From the NCBI RefSeq assembly GCF_033042135.1, contig NZ_WBXM01000003.1, forward strand, positions 392,911 to 456,910: a stretch of DNA of 64,000 nucleotides, given 5' to 3'. The stretch comes from Haloechinothrix sp033042135 (lineage in GTDB: Bacteria > Actinomycetota > Actinomycetes > Mycobacteriales > Pseudonocardiaceae). Made by a program: the position numbers and the translations under genes. The notes beneath the pieces are model-generated. The model had not been told where the DNA came from. It made no database searches and saw nothing but the letters and a program-made list of their open reading frames with translations. Shown here one piece after another: positions 58,063 to 64,000 of this stretch. Within the stretch, counting starts at the first letter, position 1; the number at the start of each line of letters is the position of its first letter.

Positions 58063-59997
58063 GTGGCCCAGCAGGCAAGCGTTACCGAACGGGAAGCACG
58101 TGAGGTCGCCGAGCAAGCACGCGAGGGCGAGTGGACGAAACCGTCGTTCGCCAAGGAGCTCTTTCTCGGGCGGTTCCGCACGGATCTGATCCACCCCTAC
58201 CCGCAGCCGGAGCAGCAGGCGACCGAGAAGAGCGACCAGTTCCTCCAGCGGCTGCGTGCCTACTGCGAGACACTGGATGGGGCGTTGATCGAGCGCGAGT
58301 CACGGATCCCGGACGACTACGTCAAGGGGCTGGCCGAGCTCGGCTGCTTCGGTATCAAGATCCCCGAGGAGTACGGCGGGCTCGGGCTGTCCCAGGTCGC
58401 GTACAACAAGGCGCTGATGTTGGTGGGGTCGGTGCACTCCACGTTGGGGGTGCTGCTGTCGGCGCACCAGTCCATCGGTGTTCCGGAACCGCTGAAGTTG
58501 GCCGGTACCGAGGAGCAGAAGCAACGCTTCTTACCCCGGTGCGCTAAGGGCGCGGTGTCGGCGTTCCTGCTTACCGAGCCCGACGTGGGGTCCGATCCCG
58601 CTCGTCTGGCGGCGACCGCCGAGCCCACCGACGACGGCGAGGCCTACGAGCTCGACGGGGTGAAGCTGTGGACGACCAACGGTGTCGTCGCCGAGTTGCT
58701 GGTGGTGATGGCGCGGGTGCCCAAGGGCGAGGGACGGCGTGGCGGTGTCACCGCCTTCGTCGTGGAGGCCGATTCGCCCGGCATCACGGTCGAGAACCGC
58801 AACGCCTTCATGGGGTTGCGGGGCATCGAGAACGGGGTGACCCGCTTTCACAAGGTGCGCGTGCCGAAGGAGAACGTCGTGGGTCGCGAGGGTGATGGGC
58901 TGAAGATCGCGCTCGGCACGTTGAACACGGGCAGGCTGTCGATACCGGCGATGTGCGCGGGCGCGGCCAAGTGGTCGTTGAAGGTCGCGCGCGAGTGGTC
59001 GGCCGAGCGGGTGCAGTGGGGCAAGCCGATCGGTGGGCATGCGGCGGTGTCGAGCAAGTTGTCGTTCATCGCCGCGACGTCCTACGCGCTGGAGAGCGTG
59101 CTCGACCTGTCCGGGCAGATGAGTGACGAGAACCGCAACGACATCCGGATCGAGGCCGCGCTCGCCAAGCTCTGGGCCAGCGAGATGGCCTGCCTGATCG
59201 CCGACGAGCTCATGCAGATCCGTGGCGGGCGCGGCTACGAGACGGCCGACTCCCTCGCCGCGCGTGGCGAGCGCGCGGTCCCGGTGGAGCAGATGTTCCG
59301 TGATCTACGCATCAACCGGATCTTCGAAGGTTCGACCGAGATCATGCACTTGCTCGTCGCGAGGGAAGCCGTCGACGCCCACCTGCGCGCGGCAGGGGAT
59401 CTCGCCGATCCCGAGTCGGATCTGCAGCGCAAGGCCAAGGCCGCGGCCAAGGCGAGCGGCTTCTACGCGCGGTGGTTGCCACAGCTGGTCGCCGGTAAGG
59501 GCCACGTCCCTGCCTCGTACGGCGAGTTCGGCTCGTTGGCCAAGCACATGCGCTACATCGAGCGATCGGCACGCAAGCTTGCACGCAGCACGTTCTACGG
59601 GATGGCGCGTTGGCAGGCTGGTCTGGAGCACCGGCAGAACTTCCTGGCCCGTGTCGTCGACATCGGCGCCGAGCTGTTCGCGATGTCGGCCGCGTGTGTC
59701 CGGGCGGAGATGGAGCGAGCGGGTGATGCCCATACCGGCGAGCGCTCGTACACGCTGGCGGATGCCTTCTGCGAACAGGCCAAGCAGCGTGTCGAGCGTC
59801 TCTTCGACCGGCTGTGGGACAACACCGACGACATCGATCGCCGTGTCGCCAAGAACGTCCTCGCCGGGGAGTACGCCTGGCTGGAGTCGGGCGTACTGGA
59901 CATCAGTGAGGGCACCGGCCCGTGGATCGTCGGCTGGGAGCCCGGTCAGTCCACGCGGGACAACCTCGCGCGCCGTTTCGTCCCACCAACGCGCTGA
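58063..59997 (+). CDS. Acyl-CoA dehydrogenase family protein (VLCAD-like)
   Basis: 644 residues from GTG 58063, 5 nt after GAGGAGG. The usual three-part ACAD core spans about 40-440: GCFGIKIPEEYGGLGLSQ, FLLTEPDVGSDPARL, LWTTNGVVAELLVVMARV, and MQIRGGRGYE. RIFEGSTEIMHLL carries Glu at the catalytic position used by very-long-chain enzymes. An extra ~180-residue helical domain (about 460-640) follows, also as in VLCAD/ACAD9-type proteins. Likely FAD-dependent first step of fatty-acid beta-oxidation; chain length is not determinable. Confidence 0.92.
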   Translation: MAQQASVTEREAREVAEQAREGEWTKPSFAKELFLGRFRTDLIHPYPQPEQQATEKSDQFLQRLRAYCETLDGALIERESRIPDDYVKGLAELGCFGIKIPEEYGGLGLSQVAYNKALMLVGSVHSTLGVLLSAHQSIGVPEPLKLAGTEEQKQRFLPRCAKGAVSAFLLTEPDVGSDPARLAATAEPTDDGEAYELDGVKLWTTNGVVAELLVVMARVPKGEGRRGGVTAFVVEADSPGITVENRNAFMGLRGIENGVTRFHKVRVPKENVVGREGDGLKIALGTLNTGRLSIPAMCAGAAKWSLKVAREWSAERVQWGKPIGGHAAVSSKLSFIAATSYALESVLDLSGQMSDENRNDIRIEAALAKLWASEMACLIADELMQIRGGRGYETADSLAARGERAVPVEQMFRDLRINRIFEGSTEIMHLLVAREAVDAHLRAAGDLADPESDLQRKAKAAAKASGFYARWLPQLVAGKGHVPASYGEFGSLAKHMRYIERSARKLARSTFYGMARWQAGLEHRQNFLARVVDIGAELFAMSAACVRAEMERAGDAHTGERSYTLADAFCEQAKQRVERLFDRLWDNTDDIDRRVAKNVLAGEYAWLESGVLDISEGTGPWIVGWEPGQSTRDNLARRFVPPTR

Positions 59998-60127
59998 CCT
60001 GCCTCGACGATCGAAGCGCACCCCCGGTGTGAGGCGGGTTCACAGGCGTGTAGAGTTCTCGTTGTCGCCGCACGGAGGGCGAGGTTCGGATCACTCGAAC
60101 CGGTCCTGGCCCAAGCTGCGGTGATGC

Positions 60128-60213
60128 TGCTAAGCTCGATTGAGCTGGCGCAGGAACGGCCGGCAGGCCTTCCGGCCCCCCGGAAAAGCCAGCCGGAACC
60201 ACCCTGCTAAGCT
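60128..60213 (+). promoter_or_regulatory. Tandem extended -10 promoters of the rRNA operon
   Basis: The 501-bp stretch 59998-60498 holds no gene and is the rRNA upstream region. CTGCTAAGCT occurs at 60127-60136 and again at 60204-60213, each giving an extended -10 (TGC-TAAGCT); clear -35 boxes are missing. A third -10-like TAATGT lies at 60315. Which one is used cannot be told by eye. Confidence 0.4.
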
Positions 60214-60418
60214 AAACCGAGCCGAGCAGGGGGCGGGCCGAGCGATCGAGAATCGCGAAACGGACCGAAAGTACTGCCACGGCAGTGTGGAAGTCGAGTC
60301 AAGTTTCCGAGCAGTAATGTGAAACCTCAATCGAGGTCGATCAGCTGCGCGGTTCGAGATTTCTACTCCACGCTCGAATGTATCGGCGAACAGCAGTAGT
60401 GCTGACCCGCTGGTGTGT

Positions 60419-60430
60419 TGTTTGAGAACT
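60419..60430 (+). promoter_or_regulatory. Conserved rRNA leader element (antitermination/processing)
   Basis: TGTTTGAGAACT, repeated exactly in the 16S-23S spacer at 62184-62195. Actinobacterial rrn leaders and spacers carry this element, linked to antitermination and RNA processing. Confidence 0.6.
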
Positions 60431-60498
60431 CAACAGTGTGCTTTGTTTGTGAGCTTGTGTGTTTGCCCTGTTTTGGGTTTTTTTGCTGGGATTGTTTT

Positions 60499-64000
<3,502 letters not shown>

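Overview
The window is high-GC DNA from an actinobacterium, most likely of the family Pseudonocardiaceae. Three things point there: the 16S rRNA sequence; strong G/C bias at third codon positions with frequent GTG starts; and a backbone whose order closely follows the Mycobacterium tuberculosis Rv1626-Rv1689 stretch (pdtaR, polA, rpsA, coaE, DUF402, uvrB, MBL hydrolase, uvrA, infC-rpmI-rplT, RNA methyltransferase, pheST, argCJBDFRGH, tyrS). The genus cannot be fixed by eye.

Layout. 1-2125: right end of a probable integrated element (HTH/TPR-type regulator tail, NUDIX hydrolase, tyrosine integrase) abutting tRNA-Leu(CAA), the likely attachment site. 2368-8413: ANTAR response regulator and a branched-chain amino-acid ABC system (livHMGF, with livK convergent). 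8595-11937: thioesterase and DNA polymerase I. 11946-16664: YhgE/Pip membrane protein with a degenerate ABC ATPase, then an acetyltransferase/methyltransferase pair. 17053-23354: rpsA, coaE-GrpB fusion, DUF402 protein, uvrB. 23409-28602: an exported-hydrolase/ABC-ATPase fusion with its permease, and terC behind a yybP-ykoY-type (Mn2+) riboswitch. 28589-34569: an accessory block with a RES-type toxin-antitoxin pair, an SCO6745-family protein, a serpin, a secreted lipase and a PucR regulator. 34605-45394: MBL hydrolase, uvrA, small proteins, the IF3-L35-L20 operon with an AUC start on infC, a SPOUT methyltransferase and pheST. 45399-46580: an AbiEi/DUF559-like gene bracketed by 55-bp inverted repeats. 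46594-55766: a GNAT and the complete arginine operon, almost every junction overlapping by 4 bp. 55827-59997: alkyladenine glycosylase, tyrS, acyl-CoA dehydrogenase. 59998-64000: rRNA leader, 16S, a tRNA-less spacer and the 5' part of 23S.

A recurring trait is a TANNNT hexamer 5-7 nt upstream of GTG/ATG starts with no Shine-Dalgarno (NUDIX, polA, uvrB, hydrolase-ABC fusion, antitoxin, MBL, SRPBCC), which implies leaderless transcripts. The parts most worth a second look are the IR-flanked AbiEi-like gene, the membrane-spanning hydrolase/ABC fusion, the ABC-like protein that lost all nucleotide-binding motifs, the ornithine carbamoyltransferase with Asp in place of the HCLP cysteine, the riboswitch whose P1 strand can also cover the terC ribosome-binding site, and the RES operon's palindromic operator.
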